Positions 19,608 through 31,538 of a DNA stretch of 64,000 nucleotides are shown in pieces. The first letter of the stretch is position 1. The number at the start of each line of letters is the position of its first letter. The notes under the pieces were generated by a model that was given only the letters and a program-made list of their open reading frames with translations, was not told the origin of the DNA and ran no database searches. Made by a program: the position numbers and the translations under genes. Origin of the DNA: Sphingomonas spermidinifaciens (lineage in GTDB: Bacteria > Pseudomonadota > Alphaproteobacteria > Sphingomonadales > Sphingomonadaceae); contig NZ_NWMW01000001.1 of the NCBI RefSeq assembly GCF_002351485.1, positions 1,364,001 to 1,428,000 of the forward strand, in the 5' to 3' direction.

Positions 19608-21092
19608 TCAGCCGAGCGCCCGCTTGATGAGCGCCTCGGTCGAGGCGTCGAGGTCCTGGTCGCCCGCATCGGCCGCGCGCGCCATTTCCTTGCCGAGCTC
19701 CACCCCGAACTGATCGAAGGCGTTGATGCCGAGGATCGCCGCGTTCACGAACGTCCGATGTTCGTAGAAGGCGATCAGCGCGCCCAGCGTCCGCGGGTCT
19801 AGCGTGTCGAGGAGCAGCGTCGAGGACGGCCGGTCGCCCGGATAGGCGCGCGCCTTGTCGGCATGATCGCGCCCCTTCATCAGCGCCGCCCCCTGGGCGA
19901 ATGCGTTGAGGAGAAGCTGGCGGTGATGCTGCTCGTCGAGCGTGTCCGCCGCCTCGATCACGGCGAGGAATTCGACCGGAACGACATGGGTGCCCTGGTG
20001 AAGGAGCTGGAAAACCGCATGCTGCGCGTCGGTGCCGGTCCCGCCCCAGGTGATCGGCGCCGAGGGGCGATCGAGCGGCACGCCGTCGGCGGTCACGCCC
20101 TTGCCGTTCGACTCCATCTCGAGCTGCTGGAGATAGTCGGGGAGGAGCCGCAGCCGCTCGTCATAGGCGAACACCGCGCGGGTCGAGAGGCGGCGGACCT
20201 GCGTGTAGTAGAGGTCGGCGAACGCCGCGAGCACCGGCGCGTTCGCGGCCGGCTCGGCAAAGCGGAAATGCCGGTCCATCTCGGCCGCGCCCTCGAGCAG
20301 TTCCTCGAACGCGTCCCAGCCGAGTGCCATCGCGGCAGGAAAGCCGATCGACGACCATAGCGAATAGCGCCCGCCGACACTCTCGCTGAACGGCAGGATG
20401 CGCGTCTCGTCGACGCCCCATTCGACCGCCTTTTCGGGATTGGCGGTCAGGGCGATGACGCGGCCATAAGGGTCCTCGACCCCCGCCTCGGTCATCCAGC
20501 CGATCGCGCTCTCGGCGTTGAGCATCGTCTCGGTGGTCGTGAAGGTCTTCGACGCGACGGCGATGATCGTCGCATGCGGATCGAAATGCTCGAGCGCGGC
20601 TTCGAGCGCGAGGCCGTCTACGTTCGATACGATCGCGACGTCGTAATGCATCCCCTCCTGCCCCAGCGCGCTGACGAGCAGGTCAGGACCGAGCGCCGAG
20701 CCGCCGATGCCGATGTGCAGGACATGCTGGATCGGGCCGAGCGCCTCCCCCTCGATCGCATCGATCAGCGCGCGCATGCGGGCGTGCTGTGCCTTGGCGC
20801 GCGCGACGCTTTCGGCCGCGCCCTCATAGCGTTCGGCGGTGTGCTCGACCGCGCGGCCCTCGGTCACGTTGACGATCTCGCCTGCGAACAGCGCGTCGCG
20901 CTTGGCCTTGAGCCCGCCTTCGTCGGCGAGCGCGGCGAAGTCGGCGATCAGCTCGGGCGTCAGGTGCGTCTTCGACCAGTCGAAATGGATGCCCGCGACA
21001 TCGAGCGTAAGGCCGTCCAGACGGTCGCCCCTCTCGAACAGTTCGCTGAGCGTGGGACGCGGGGCGGCTTCGATCTTCGACCAGTCGGGCAT
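19608..21092 (-). CDS. pgi: Glucose-6-phosphate isomerase
   Basis: A 494-residue PGI interconverting glucose-6-phosphate and fructose-6-phosphate. The sugar-phosphate motif HIGIGGSALGPDL is followed by VASKTFTTTET (phosphate-binding SKTFTT). WGVDETRILPFSESVGGRYSLWSSIG and GTGTDAQHAVFQLLHQGTH carry the active-site Glu, Arg and His region. The ATG at 21092 is preferred over a GTG two codons upstream because AAGGAG lies six bases before the ATG and would overlap the GTG. Alr follows upstream on the same strand with a 57-base gap. Confidence 0.96.
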   Translation of the reverse strand: MPDWSKIEAAPRPTLSELFERGDRLDGLTLDVAGIHFDWSKTHLTPELIADFAALADEGGLKAKRDALFAGEIVNVTEGRAVEHTAERYEGAAESVARAKAQHARMRALIDAIEGEALGPIQHVLHIGIGGSALGPDLLVSALGQEGMHYDVAIVSNVDGLALEAALEHFDPHATIIAVASKTFTTTETMLNAESAIGWMTEAGVEDPYGRVIALTANPEKAVEWGVDETRILPFSESVGGRYSLWSSIGFPAAMALGWDAFEELLEGAAEMDRHFRFAEPAANAPVLAAFADLYYTQVRRLSTRAVFAYDERLRLLPDYLQQLEMESNGKGVTADGVPLDRPSAPITWGGTGTDAQHAVFQLLHQGTHVVPVEFLAVIEAADTLDEQHHRQLLLNAFAQGAALMKGRDHADKARAYPGDRPSSTLLLDTLDPRTLGALIAFYEHRTFVNAAILGINAFDQFGVELGKEMARAADAGDQDLDASTEALIKRALG

Positions 21093-21149
21093 GGGCACCT
21101 CCTTTGGAGCAGGCTGCCCTCTAGCGCGCTGTGCGGCGCGGCAAAACCT

Positions 21150-22196
21150 TTAGTCGCGCCAGACGCGCTCGAACCGCTGGCCGAGGCCGGTGAGCAGCTC
21201 ATATTGCGACCGCCCCGCCGCAGCGGCCCATGCGGGCAGGTCGATGTCGAAGCGGACCATCTCGCCCTCCCCGATCCCCGGTGCGGCGCTGGCGTCGAGC
21301 GCGATCAGGTCCATCGATACGCGGCCGATAACGGGCATCGGCGCACCTTCCCACGTCGCCGACACCGAAGGGCCGAGGGCGCGGGGAAGACCGTCGGCAT
21401 AGCCGAGGTTGATCACGGCGACCGGCGTTTCGGCGGAGGCAGTCCAGGTTGCGTTGTAGCCCACGGTCGCGCCCGCAGGGACCAGGCGCCGTTGCAGCAC
21501 TTCGGCCTCGATCGCCGCGACCGGGCGGATGTGCGGCGCGAGACCCTCGCATGGCACCCCGCCGTAGAGCGCAAGGCCGGGGCGGGTGAGGTCGAAGGCA
21601 TAGTCGGGACCGAGGGCGATCCCCGCCGAATTGGCGAGGCTCATTCGCCGGGCACCGGTCCGCCCGGCGAGCGCTGCCAAGCCGTTCCGCTGGCAGCCGT
21701 TCATCTCCGAGGCTTCCTCGGCACAGGCGAGGTGGCTCATCAGCGTCTCGACCTCGAGGCCGTCGAGGAGCGACAGATCGCCCGCGGCCAGGCCCAGCCG
21801 GTTCATGCCGGTATCGATCATCACGTCGCAAGCGCCGCCACCCGCAGCGCGCCAGCGCGCGACTTGTTCGGGCGTGCTCAAGACCGGCCGGGCAGGCAGG
21901 TCGCGCGCCGCGCTCATGTCGCGCTCGCGCACGCCGTGGAGGACCGACAGCGACAGGTCGTGCGCTAGGACCAGATCGGCCAGGGCCGCCGCCTCGCCCC
22001 AGGTCGCGACGAAGAAGTCGCGGCACCCTGCATAAGCCAGCCGCTCGACCACCCGGCCCGCGCCCAGCCCATAGCCATTGGCCTTGACCGCCGCCCCGCA
22101 TGCCGCCCCGCCGCCGAGGCCGCGCAGCGCCTGCCAATTGTGGACGAGCGCCGCGCCGTCGAGCGTCAGGCGCGCGGGAGGAACCATCGCGAACAC
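21150..22196 (-). CDS. alr: Alanine racemase
   Basis: A 348-residue PLP enzyme making D-alanine for peptidoglycan. The PLP lysine is in GAAVKANGYGLG (about residues 34-45). The catalytic tyrosine of the second site is in TVGYNATWTA. LANSAGIAL and the GRVSMD segment also fit. The start is GTG with GGAG four bases upstream; the next ATG is three codons in but has no suitable ribosome site. A D-alanine enzyme here beside pgi suggests housekeeping expression. Confidence 0.94.
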   Translation of the reverse strand: MFAMVPPARLTLDGAALVHNWQALRGLGGGAACGAAVKANGYGLGAGRVVERLAYAGCRDFFVATWGEAAALADLVLAHDLSLSVLHGVRERDMSAARDLPARPVLSTPEQVARWRAAGGGACDVMIDTGMNRLGLAAGDLSLLDGLEVETLMSHLACAEEASEMNGCQRNGLAALAGRTGARRMSLANSAGIALGPDYAFDLTRPGLALYGGVPCEGLAPHIRPVAAIEAEVLQRRLVPAGATVGYNATWTASAETPVAVINLGYADGLPRALGPSVSATWEGAPMPVIGRVSMDLIALDASAAPGIGEGEMVRFDIDLPAWAAAAGRSQYELLTGLGQRFERVWRD

Positions 22197-22359
22197 CGCG
22201 CTCCGCTAGCGCGTTCGGATCGAGGGGGGAAGCCGTTGCCGCCCTGCCCCCGCACAGGCGGGAATCGAGGACCAGGTCGAGGCGCTCGCCCCCGCGGCAG
22301 CACGCCCCCTCTTCGTATCCCGGCGAGGCCGCGTTCCGGCAACCGGCGCAGGAAGCGTT
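22197..22359. other. Gap between alr and MHS permease with a small hairpin
   Basis: 163 bases with no convincing gene. A hairpin CCCGC-ACAG-GCGGG (22249-22262) followed by AATC looks like a fragment of another dispersed sphingomonad repeat type. It may help end the permease transcript. Nothing else is seen. Confidence 0.4.
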
Positions 22360-23973
22360 CTAGTCCCGCGCCTCGGCGTTCAGCGTCTCCTTCAACCCCA
22401 GCCCCACCACCGCCAGCGCCATCGCCGCGACGGCGAAGGTGTACCAGAGCCCGGCATAGGGATCGCCCGTCTTGGCGACGATATACTGGCTGATGAACGG
22501 CAGGAATCCGCCGAAATATCCGGTGCCGATATGATAGGGGATCGACATCGACGAATAGCGGATGCTGGGCGGGAACATCTCCGAAAGGACCGCCGCGACG
22601 GGGCCATAAGTCGCGCCCGACAATGCCGACAGCCCGACGATCGCGATCAGGATGAGCGCAAGGTTGCCGCCCGTTGGCACCACCTTGTCGAGCTTCCAGC
22701 CCGAATGCGCCAGCGCCGCGTCGAGGCCCGCAGGCGAAAGGTCGCTCACCGGCACGCCGCCGATCGACACGGCGACGCCGTCGGCACGCGCCTTGGTATA
22801 GGCGACGCCCGTTTTCGACAGGTGGTCGAGCACCTGGCCACACGCATCGGCCTGCTTCGCCGCGAAGGGGTCGTAGGCGCAGCTCGGCCCCGCCACGATC
22901 ACGGGCGCACGCCGCGCCGCCTCGGCCAGCCCCGGATTGGCGGCACTCCCGATCATCCAGAACAGCGGGAAGAGGAACAGCAGGCTCGCGATCAGCCCGA
23001 TCACGATCGGCGGCTTGCGCCCCACCCGGTCGGACAAGCGCCCGAACAGCACGAACCAGAACAGCCCCGCCGCCGCGCCGCCGCCGGTAATGAGCTGCGC
23101 CGTCGTTTCCTCCACCCGCATCGGGCCGGTCAGGAACGACAGCACGCTGAACATAGCGGTGTACCAAATCACCGTCAGTCCCGCGGCGATGCCGAACAGC
23201 GCGACGACCAGCCGCCGCTTGTTGCCGGGATGGGTGAAGCTCTGGACGAAGGGATTGCCGGCAAGCTTGCCCGCCGCCTTCATCGCCTTGAAGATAGGGC
23301 TTTCCGACAGCTTGAAGCGCATCCACAGCGATACCGCGAGCAGCAGAATCGAGAAAATGAAGGGCAGGCGCCAGCCCCAGGCCTGCCAAGCCTCGCCGCT
23401 CATCGATGCCTTAAAGCCGAGGACGACGATCAGGCTGAGGATGAACCCGCCCGCGACGCTCGCCTGGATGAAGCTCGTATAGAAGCCGCGCTTGCCGGGC
23501 GGGGAATGCTCGGCGACATAGATCGCCGCGCCGCCATATTCGCCGCCCAGCGCCAGCCCCTGCGCGATGCGGAGGAGGATGATGAGCGCCGGCGCCGCCA
23601 GCCCGATTGCCGCGGCCGACGGCACGAAGCCGACCCCAGCGGTCGCGACGCCCATGAGCGTGATCGTGACGAGGAAGGTGTACTTGCGCCCGAGCTTGTC
23701 GCCCAGATAGCCGAACAGGATGGCGCCGAGCGGCCGGAAGCCGAACCCTACCGCAAACCCTGCCCAGGCGAGCAGTGCCTGCATCACCTCCGACCCCGCA
23801 GGGAAGAAGGTTCGCCCGATGATACCCGAGGCGGCGAGCGTTCCGTAGATGAAGAAGTCGTACCACTCGAACACGGTGCCGAGCGACGAAGCGGTGATGA
23901 CGAGGCGAATGTCCTTGGGGCTCGGCTCGGCGAGCACCTGTTCGCCGTCCACCTGCTCGATCGAAGCCATCAC
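22360..23973 (-). CDS. MHS-family MFS permease with large extra loop
   Basis: A 537-residue, 12-helix transporter. TVFEWYDFFIYG near residue 35, GYLGDKLGRKYTF (motif A) and GGEYGGAAIYVAEHSP are hallmarks of the metabolite:H+ symporter subfamily (KgtP, ProP, ShiA relatives). Members take up dicarboxylates, betaines or aromatic acids; the substrate here is not evident. Residues about 343-436 form a roughly 94-residue hydrophilic insert between two late helices, which the usual 430-450-residue members lack. It carries Cys365 and Cys378, which could form a disulfide if periplasmic. Monocistronic by context. Confidence 0.88.
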   Translation of the reverse strand: MMASIEQVDGEQVLAEPSPKDIRLVITASSLGTVFEWYDFFIYGTLAASGIIGRTFFPAGSEVMQALLAWAGFAVGFGFRPLGAILFGYLGDKLGRKYTFLVTITLMGVATAGVGFVPSAAAIGLAAPALIILLRIAQGLALGGEYGGAAIYVAEHSPPGKRGFYTSFIQASVAGGFILSLIVVLGFKASMSGEAWQAWGWRLPFIFSILLLAVSLWMRFKLSESPIFKAMKAAGKLAGNPFVQSFTHPGNKRRLVVALFGIAAGLTVIWYTAMFSVLSFLTGPMRVEETTAQLITGGGAAAGLFWFVLFGRLSDRVGRKPPIVIGLIASLLFLFPLFWMIGSAANPGLAEAARRAPVIVAGPSCAYDPFAAKQADACGQVLDHLSKTGVAYTKARADGVAVSIGGVPVSDLSPAGLDAALAHSGWKLDKVVPTGGNLALILIAIVGLSALSGATYGPVAAVLSEMFPPSIRYSSMSIPYHIGTGYFGGFLPFISQYIVAKTGDPYAGLWYTFAVAAMALAVVGLGLKETLNAEARD

Positions 23974-24154
23974 GTCCCCTGCCCTGTCGTTTCCCCCGGT
24001 TTAGCGGCACGCGCGCGCCGGGCAAGGCGGGGATGGGGTCCGCGCCCCCTGCCCTCTTTCATCACACCGGACTTGATCCCGAGCGCCGCTCTTTCGGCAA
24101 CAGCACGGGAAAAGACGCGGGATCCCGGATCGAGCGCAGTTTGACGCGAGGAAG

Positions 24155-26809
24155 TTACCCCAGCCGCGTCAGTGCTGCTGACAGCCGCTCGGCCTCCGCC
24201 GCCTTGTCGGCATGGTCGGCGCGCGCCTTGTCCACCGCCTCGGGCTTCGCCCGCTCGACGAAGCTGGGGTTCGAAAGGCGCCCGGCGAGCGCATCCCGCT
24301 CCTTCTCAGCGGCAGCGATCGCCTTGGCGAGGCGGGCGCGTTCGGCGTCGAGGTCGATCACGTCGCCGATCGGCAGCGCATAGGTCACGCCATCGACGAC
24401 GACCTGCAGCGAGCCGCCCGCCGGCGCCTCGCTTGCGGCGATCTCAACCCGGGCTAGTCGCGACAGCGCCGCCGCTTGGCGATCGAGCCGGCCAGCGGTC
24501 GCGGCATCCGCGCCGGCGGTGTGCATCGGCAGCTTCGCTCCCGGCGGCACGCCGAGTTCCGTCCGCGCCGCGCGTACCTCGCTCACCAGCCGGATCAGCC
24601 AGTCGATCTCCGCCCGCGCCGCCGGATTGAGCGCGCGCGCATCGGGCATCGGCCATCTGGCGACGATCAGGTCGTGCTCCCGCTCGCCCAGCGCATGCCA
24701 CAGCTCTTCGGTGATGAAGGGCATGAAGGGGTGCAGCATCACCAGGATCTGGTCGAGCACCCAGCCGGCGACCGCCTTTGTCTCCTCGTCGATCTGACCC
24801 TTGATCAGCTCGAGATACCAGTCGCAGAAGCGGCTCCACACGAATTGGTAGATCGCGTTGGCGGCCGCGTCGAAGCGCAGGTCGGCGAGCGCGAGATCGA
24901 GCGCCTGCACCGTCTCCACCGTCTCGGCGACGATCCACTGGTTGACCGCGTGGGTCGCGGCGGGCGGCTCGAGCCCCTTCGAGGCGCCGATGCCATTGGC
25001 CATCGCGAAGCGCGTCGCGTTCCACAGCTTGGTCGCGAAGTTGCGATAGCCCTCGATTCGGCGCTCATCCATCTTGATGTCGCGGCCCTGGCTTTCCATC
25101 GCCGCCATGAAGAAGCGAAGCGCATCGGCACCGTATTTGTCGATCAGGCCGAGCGGATCGACGGTATTGCCCTTCGACTTCGACATCTTCGCGCCATCGG
25201 CCGCGCGGACGAGGCCGTGGAGGTAGAGCTTTCGGAACGGCACGTCGCCGAGGAAATGCATCCCCTGCATCATCATCCGCGCATCCCAGAAGAACAGGAT
25301 GTCGAAGCCGGAGATCAGGATGTCGTTGGGGTAGCGCCCCGCCTCCCGCGGGTCCGCCTCCGGCCAGCCCAGCGTCGCGAACGGCCAGAGCGCGGAGGAG
25401 AACCAGGTGTCGAGCACGTCGGGGTCCTGGCGAAGCGCGACGCCCTCGCCCGCCTGCGCCTGTGCCCCTTCCTCCGTCTCCGCCACGAAAATGCGGCCAT
25501 CCTCGGCGAACCAGGCCGGTATCCGGTGTCCCCACCAGAGCTGCCGCGACACGCACCAGGGCTGGATGTTTTCCATCCAGTTGAAGAACGTCTTCTCCCA
25601 CGTCTTCGGCACGATCTCGATCGCGCCAGAGCGGACCGCCTCGATCGGCCCCTTCGCCAAAGTGGCCGCATCGACATACCACTGGTCGGTCAGCCACGGC
25701 TCGATCACCACGCCCGAGCGGTCGCCATAGGGCGTCTGGATCGTGCGCGGTTCGGCGTCATGCTCGGCACCGTCCTTGTCGATGTGGGGGATGAGATAGC
25801 CCTCGGCCTTGAGCCGCTCGACCACCGCCGCACGCGCCTCGAAGCGGTCGAGGCCGACCAGCTCGGCCGGGACCAGCCCGTCGGCGGTCTGGCAGATCGC
25901 CGCCTTCGCATCGAGCATGTTGAGCATGTCGCGCGCCTCAATCCCGGCACGCCGCCCGACCTCGAAGTCGTTGAAGTCGTGGCCCGGCGTGATCTTGACC
26001 GCGCCCGAGCCGAGCTCGGGATCGGCATGCTCGTCGGCGACGATCGGGATCAGCCGCCCGGTGATCGGTAGCCGCACCCGCTTGCCCACCAGCGCGGTAT
26101 AGCGCGCGTCATCGGGATGCACCGCCACCGCCATGTCGGCGAGCATCGTCTCGGGCCGGGTCGTCGCGACCTCGATATGGCCCGAGCCGTCCTCGAGCGG
26201 GTAGCGGAGGCGCCAGAAGCCGCCCTTCACCTCTCGCGTCTCGACCTCAAGATCGCTGATCGCGGTGCCGAGGCCGGGATCCCAGTTCACGAGGCGCTTG
26301 TCGCGATAGATCAGGCCCTGCCGGTGCAGGTCGACGAACACCTTGAGGACGGCCTTCGAAAAGCCATCGTCCATCGTGAACCGCTCGTTGGCCCAGTCCA
26401 TCGAGCAGCCGAGGCGACGGAGCTGACGGGTAATCGCGCCGCCGCTCTCGCCCTTCCATTCCCAGACCTTGCCCACGAACGCCTCGCGGCCGAGGTCGGC
26501 GCGCTTGACGCCGTCCTTCGCCAGATTCCGCTCGACCACCATCTGCGTCGCGATGCCGGCATGGTCGGTGCCCACCACCCAGCGCGCGTCCTTGCCCTGA
26601 AGGCGGGCGTGGCGGACGAGGATGTCCTGCAGCGTATTGTCGAGCGCGTGGCCGATATGGAGCGAACCGGTCACGTTGGGCGGCGGGTTGACGATCGTCC
26701 AGGGCTCGGCACCGGGGCGCTCGGGGCGGAACAGCCCCTTGTCCTCCCAATGCGCGTACCAGCGCGATTCGATGGCGGCGGGGTCGAAGGTCTTGGGCAG
26801 CTCGGTCAT
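24155..26809 (-). CDS. valS: Valyl-tRNA synthetase
   Basis: An 884-residue class I synthetase. The HIGH motif is in [12 protein letters not shown] near the N-terminus; KMSKS is in [17 protein letters not shown]. The CP1 editing domain lies between, with [19 protein letters not shown]. The C-terminal arm is a coiled coil from [19 protein letters not shown] onward. It charges tRNA-Val. The start at 26809 ([14 protein letters not shown]) matches the family better than an in-frame start eight codons upstream. In many alphaproteobacteria valS follows popZ directly; here a LOV kinase separates them. Confidence 0.96.
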   Translation of the reverse strand: MTELPKTFDPAAIESRWYAHWEDKGLFRPERPGAEPWTIVNPPPNVTGSLHIGHALDNTLQDILVRHARLQGKDARWVVGTDHAGIATQMVVERNLAKDGVKRADLGREAFVGKVWEWKGESGGAITRQLRRLGCSMDWANERFTMDDGFSKAVLKVFVDLHRQGLIYRDKRLVNWDPGLGTAISDLEVETREVKGGFWRLRYPLEDGSGHIEVATTRPETMLADMAVAVHPDDARYTALVGKRVRLPITGRLIPIVADEHADPELGSGAVKITPGHDFNDFEVGRRAGIEARDMLNMLDAKAAICQTADGLVPAELVGLDRFEARAAVVERLKAEGYLIPHIDKDGAEHDAEPRTIQTPYGDRSGVVIEPWLTDQWYVDAATLAKGPIEAVRSGAIEIVPKTWEKTFFNWMENIQPWCVSRQLWWGHRIPAWFAEDGRIFVAETEEGAQAQAGEGVALRQDPDVLDTWFSSALWPFATLGWPEADPREAGRYPNDILISGFDILFFWDARMMMQGMHFLGDVPFRKLYLHGLVRAADGAKMSKSKGNTVDPLGLIDKYGADALRFFMAAMESQGRDIKMDERRIEGYRNFATKLWNATRFAMANGIGASKGLEPPAATHAVNQWIVAETVETVQALDLALADLRFDAAANAIYQFVWSRFCDWYLELIKGQIDEETKAVAGWVLDQILVMLHPFMPFITEELWHALGEREHDLIVARWPMPDARALNPAARAEIDWLIRLVSEVRAARTELGVPPGAKLPMHTAGADAATAGRLDRQAAALSRLARVEIAASEAPAGGSLQVVVDGVTYALPIGDVIDLDAERARLAKAIAAAEKERDALAGRLSNPSFVERAKPEAVDKARADHADKAAEAERLSAALTRLG

Positions 26810-26845
26810 GCCGCCCGCTCTACCCCGGTGCACCGGGATGACAAG

Positions 26846-28462
<1,617 letters not shown>

Positions 28463-28528
28463 GGCAGGGCGAACCTTTGACGCCCCGGTTGGTTGCGCGC
28501 AAGCCCGATGACATACTTTAGGGTGATC

Positions 28529-29020
28529 TCAGTCGGCTCGACGCCCCACGATCCGCTCGATCTCGCGCGAAACCATCGTCTCGACGATGCGCGGCAGGTT
28601 GGCGTCGAGCCATTCGCTGAGCATCGGCTTGAGCATCTCGCGCACCAGCCCCTCGAGCGTGTCGGCGCCGGCGACCTCCGGCTTCACGATCAGCCGCGAC
28701 AGCGCCTCGAGCTGGCCGCGCGTCGCCTGCGCCGTGCGGGCCGACAGGATCGCCGGGTCCGGCTCAGACGCGCGGACGGGTTCGGGAGCGGGCTCGGGCC
28801 GCGGAGCCTCGGCGCGGGGCGGTTCGGGCGCAGCAACCGGCTGGTCGAGCTCGAGCACCGTCTCGGGCGCGTCGTCATCCTCGGGCGCCGCGGGCGGCGG
28901 CGGCGCGGGGCGACCGATCCGGCGACCGCGCGGTGACTGCGGATCGCCTTCCTCGGCGATGATCCGTTTGATCGACGAGAGGATGTCCTCCATCGACGGT
29001 TCGCTGCTCAGATCCCCCAT
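28529..29020 (-). CDS. popZ: PopZ-type polar organising protein (DUF2497)
   Basis: A 163-residue protein with the PopZ layout. A conserved N-terminal helix MEDILSSIKRIIAEEG binds partner proteins. A proline- and acid-rich disordered middle spans about residues 25-100. C-terminal helices contain LEGLVREMLKPMLSEWLD and LPRIVETMVSREIERI, which drive self-assembly. In Caulobacter PopZ anchors the ParB-parS centromere and recruits cell-cycle kinases at the poles. It lies 33 bases after tolC on the same strand and upstream of the LOV kinase and valS; tolC-popZ-valS order is seen in other alphaproteobacteria. Polar function here is inferred from the family. Confidence 0.88.
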   Translation of the reverse strand: MGDLSSEPSMEDILSSIKRIIAEEGDPQSPRGRRIGRPAPPPPAAPEDDDAPETVLELDQPVAAPEPPRAEAPRPEPAPEPVRASEPDPAILSARTAQATRGQLEALSRLIVKPEVAGADTLEGLVREMLKPMLSEWLDANLPRIVETMVSREIERIVGRRAD

Positions 29021-29053
29021 GACTTCCTCGCCGCCTTCAGATGCCGGCCCCTT

Positions 29054-30640
29054 TCAGCGCGGCGTCCTGACGTCACCTGACGGATTGGCGGGGTCGGTGT
29101 CAACGGGGCGCTGCAACTGAGGCTCGAGCGCGCGGGTCACGATCGGTGTCTGCGCGGGCGCATCGACGGTGCGCGTGCCGATTGGCCGCGGCGTCGGCTC
29201 GTCGTCAAAATCGAACCACGCCTTGTCGACGCGCTCGTAATCGGTGCGCGGGTCGAAGAGCGCGCCGCCGTCGAGGCCCAGATCCTCGGCCTCGGCCCGG
29301 CCCATCGCCGCGAGGAGCGCGAAACCCGCGACATAGGCGTCGCGCCGTGCGGAGACGAGGTTGACCTGGCTGTTGAGCAGTTCCTGCTCGGCGTTCAGCA
29401 CCTCGATGATCGTGCGGTTGCCGACGCTGTTCTCGGCTCGCACGCCCTCAAGGCTCAGCCGGTTGGCGGCGACCGCGGCTTCCGACGCCTCGATCACGCG
29501 CTGCGCCGACTGCCAGTTGGCAAAAGCGGTACGCGCCTGGGCGATCACGCCGCGCTCGGTCGCGGTCACCTGCTCGATCGCCTGCCCCTGACGCGCCTGC
29601 GCCTGGCGCACCTGAGCGGCCGGGCGACCGCCCTGATAGATGGGCAGCGTGAGGCTGAGCCCCGCTTGCGCCGAGGTGCCCGACTGCGGCACGCTGGTGC
29701 CGACCACCGACGATGGCAGCGAGCCGAGATAGTTGAAATAGCTGCCGCCCGCGACCGCATCGAGCTGCGGCAGCCGCGCGGCGCGCGCTGCACGCACGTC
29801 GAGCGCGGCGGCATCGCGGTTACGCTCAGCCGCCTCGAGCGCGGGATTGTTGTTGAGCGCGGTGCCCACGGCCGCCTGCGGATCGGCGGGCAGATTGGGC
29901 AGCGGCGGCGGCGGCGCAAGCTGGCCCGGCACCGCGCCGACGATCTGGAGGTAACCCTCGCGGCTGGCGATCAGCTGCGCCTCGGCGATGCGCAGCTGGC
30001 CGACCGCGCCCGACAGGCGGGCCTCCGACTGGGCGACGTCGGTGCGGGTGAGATCGCCCACCTCGAACCGATCGCGCGTCGCCTGAAGATTGACCTCGAG
30101 GCTGCGGACGTTCTGGCGGTTGAGCTCGACCGTCGCCTCGTCGCGAATCACGTCGTTATAGGCGGCGACAACGTCGGTGAAGAGATTGGCCTCGACGGTG
30201 CGAAGGTTCGACCGGCCCGCCAGCACGCGTGTCTTGGCGGCGGCGACCGAGTTGCGGATGCGCCCGGCAGCGAAGAGATTCTGGGTCAGCTGCGCATCGG
30301 CGGTCAGCGCCTGATCGGGCTGGAGAAAGGCATTCTGCCCCTGGACGAGGAAGCGGGTATAGTTGCCGCGCACGCCCAGATTGGGGAGCGCGTCGGCACG
30401 AGCCAGCGGCACCCCCTCGTTGGTGGCGCGCAGGTTGGCGCGCTCGCCCGCCAGCACCGGGCTGTCGGTATAGGCGCGGGCCAGCGCGTCGCGCAGCGTC
30501 GTCGGGGTGGCGGCCGTGGCGGGTGCGGGTTCGGGCGCAGGGGCGGCCGGCGGCGGCGTCACCGTCTGTGCCAGCGCGCCGCCCGCTGTCAGGCAGCACG
30601 CAACCGTTCCGGCCAACAGGGCCAGTCGCTTCCCCCTCAT
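29054..30640 (-). CDS. tolC: TolC family outer-membrane efflux/secretion channel
   Basis: A 528-residue TolC. Signal peptide MRGKRLALLAGTVACCLTAG ends near GALAQ. A proline-alanine linker (PPPAAPAPEPAPA) precedes two repeated halves of alpha-helical barrel and beta strands, with TLRDALARAYTDSPVLAGER and QAAVGTALNNNPALEAAERN as the paired start motifs. The tail after about residue 465 is low-complexity. It forms the outer-membrane exit duct for RND pumps or type I secretion; no pump is nearby. The start at 30640 is chosen for its signal peptide; a GTG ten codons upstream is possible. It lies 63 bases after pcm. Confidence 0.93.
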   Translation of the reverse strand: MRGKRLALLAGTVACCLTAGGALAQTVTPPPAAPAPEPAPATAATPTTLRDALARAYTDSPVLAGERANLRATNEGVPLARADALPNLGVRGNYTRFLVQGQNAFLQPDQALTADAQLTQNLFAAGRIRNSVAAAKTRVLAGRSNLRTVEANLFTDVVAAYNDVIRDEATVELNRQNVRSLEVNLQATRDRFEVGDLTRTDVAQSEARLSGAVGQLRIAEAQLIASREGYLQIVGAVPGQLAPPPPLPNLPADPQAAVGTALNNNPALEAAERNRDAAALDVRAARAARLPQLDAVAGGSYFNYLGSLPSSVVGTSVPQSGTSAQAGLSLTLPIYQGGRPAAQVRQAQARQGQAIEQVTATERGVIAQARTAFANWQSAQRVIEASEAAVAANRLSLEGVRAENSVGNRTIIEVLNAEQELLNSQVNLVSARRDAYVAGFALLAAMGRAEAEDLGLDGGALFDPRTDYERVDKAWFDFDDEPTPRPIGTRTVDAPAQTPIVTRALEPQLQRPVDTDPANPSGDVRTPR

Positions 30641-30703
30641 CTTCCCCGTCTTTCGTTGTGCTCCCGTCACCGATCTACCTGATCGGGCGAAAGCGGTGCA
30701 ATT

Positions 30704-31393
30704 CTAAAGGTTTCCGAATGTGAATCCACGCCGCTTCTCGAACCCCGGCAGGATCGTGCAGACGCAGTCGGCAAAGTCGATCAGGCCGAAGCCCGCGGTC
30801 GCGCGCTCGCCCGTCGCCAACCGCGTAATGCCGCGATCGACGAGGCCGGTCGCCAGCCGCGCGCCGGGACGCGCCTGCTCCACGAGGCTCGAGGGCACCG
30901 TCTCGATCGCGCCGTCGACGACGATCAGGTCATAGGGCGCATTCGGCGCCCAGCCTGCGCCCAGCGGCCCTTCGACCAGCTCGACATTCCCGATGCCGGC
31001 GAGCGCCGCGCGGGCGTGCGCGACCAGATCGGGCTGCTCCTCGAGCGCGACGACGTGGCCCGCCAGCTTGGCAAGCAGCGCCGCCGCATAGCCGCCCGCC
31101 GCGCCGACCAGCAGCACCTTGTCGCCCGGCTGGACGCGCGCCTCGGTCAGCAGACGCCCGGTCGCCAGCGGATTGTTGTGACGCCGCCCGCCGGGCAGCT
31201 CCACCATCGCATCGGCATAGGCGAAGCGCGCCTGCGCGGCGGGCAGGAAGCGCTCGCGCTCGACCTGCGCCATCGCCGCGACGACGCGCGGGTCATTGAC
31301 CGCGCTGGTGCGCAGCTGGCTCGCCACCATGGCATTGCGCAACGCCTCGCTGTTTTCGAGCACCGGTGCCCTGTCGAGGGTGGTCGTCATCAT
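30704..31393 (-). CDS. pcm: Protein-L-isoaspartate O-methyltransferase
   Basis: A 229-residue SAM-dependent methyltransferase that repairs isoaspartyl residues. ALRNAMVASQLRTSAVNDPRV is the usual N-terminal helix; it is quoted in part only. The SAM loop reads VLLVGAAGGYAAALLA, a looser form of the usual VLEIGTGSGYQ, and LEEQPDLVAHAR follows. YDLIVVDGAIETVP is the conserved catalytic region. The ATG at 31393 is chosen because AAAGG lies five bases before the ACATG context. Divergence in the SAM loop makes substrate specificity uncertain. pcm-tolC-popZ order is shared with other alphaproteobacteria. Confidence 0.88.
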   Translation of the reverse strand: MMTTTLDRAPVLENSEALRNAMVASQLRTSAVNDPRVVAAMAQVERERFLPAAQARFAYADAMVELPGGRRHNNPLATGRLLTEARVQPGDKVLLVGAAGGYAAALLAKLAGHVVALEEQPDLVAHARAALAGIGNVELVEGPLGAGWAPNAPYDLIVVDGAIETVPSSLVEQARPGARLATGLVDRGITRLATGERATAGFGLIDFADCVCTILPGFEKRRGFTFGNL

Positions 31394-31538
31394 GTCCGCC
31401 TTTTCGCACAACCGTATTAGCTGCGCAATACACTAGTTGATCCCGACGCTTCTATCGCGCCGGACCTCGCGCGCCAAGCTGTTGCACGGAAAGCGCGGGC
31501 GGCGCGCGACGTGTTCGATTCCGCGCAGCTGCGCCGGG

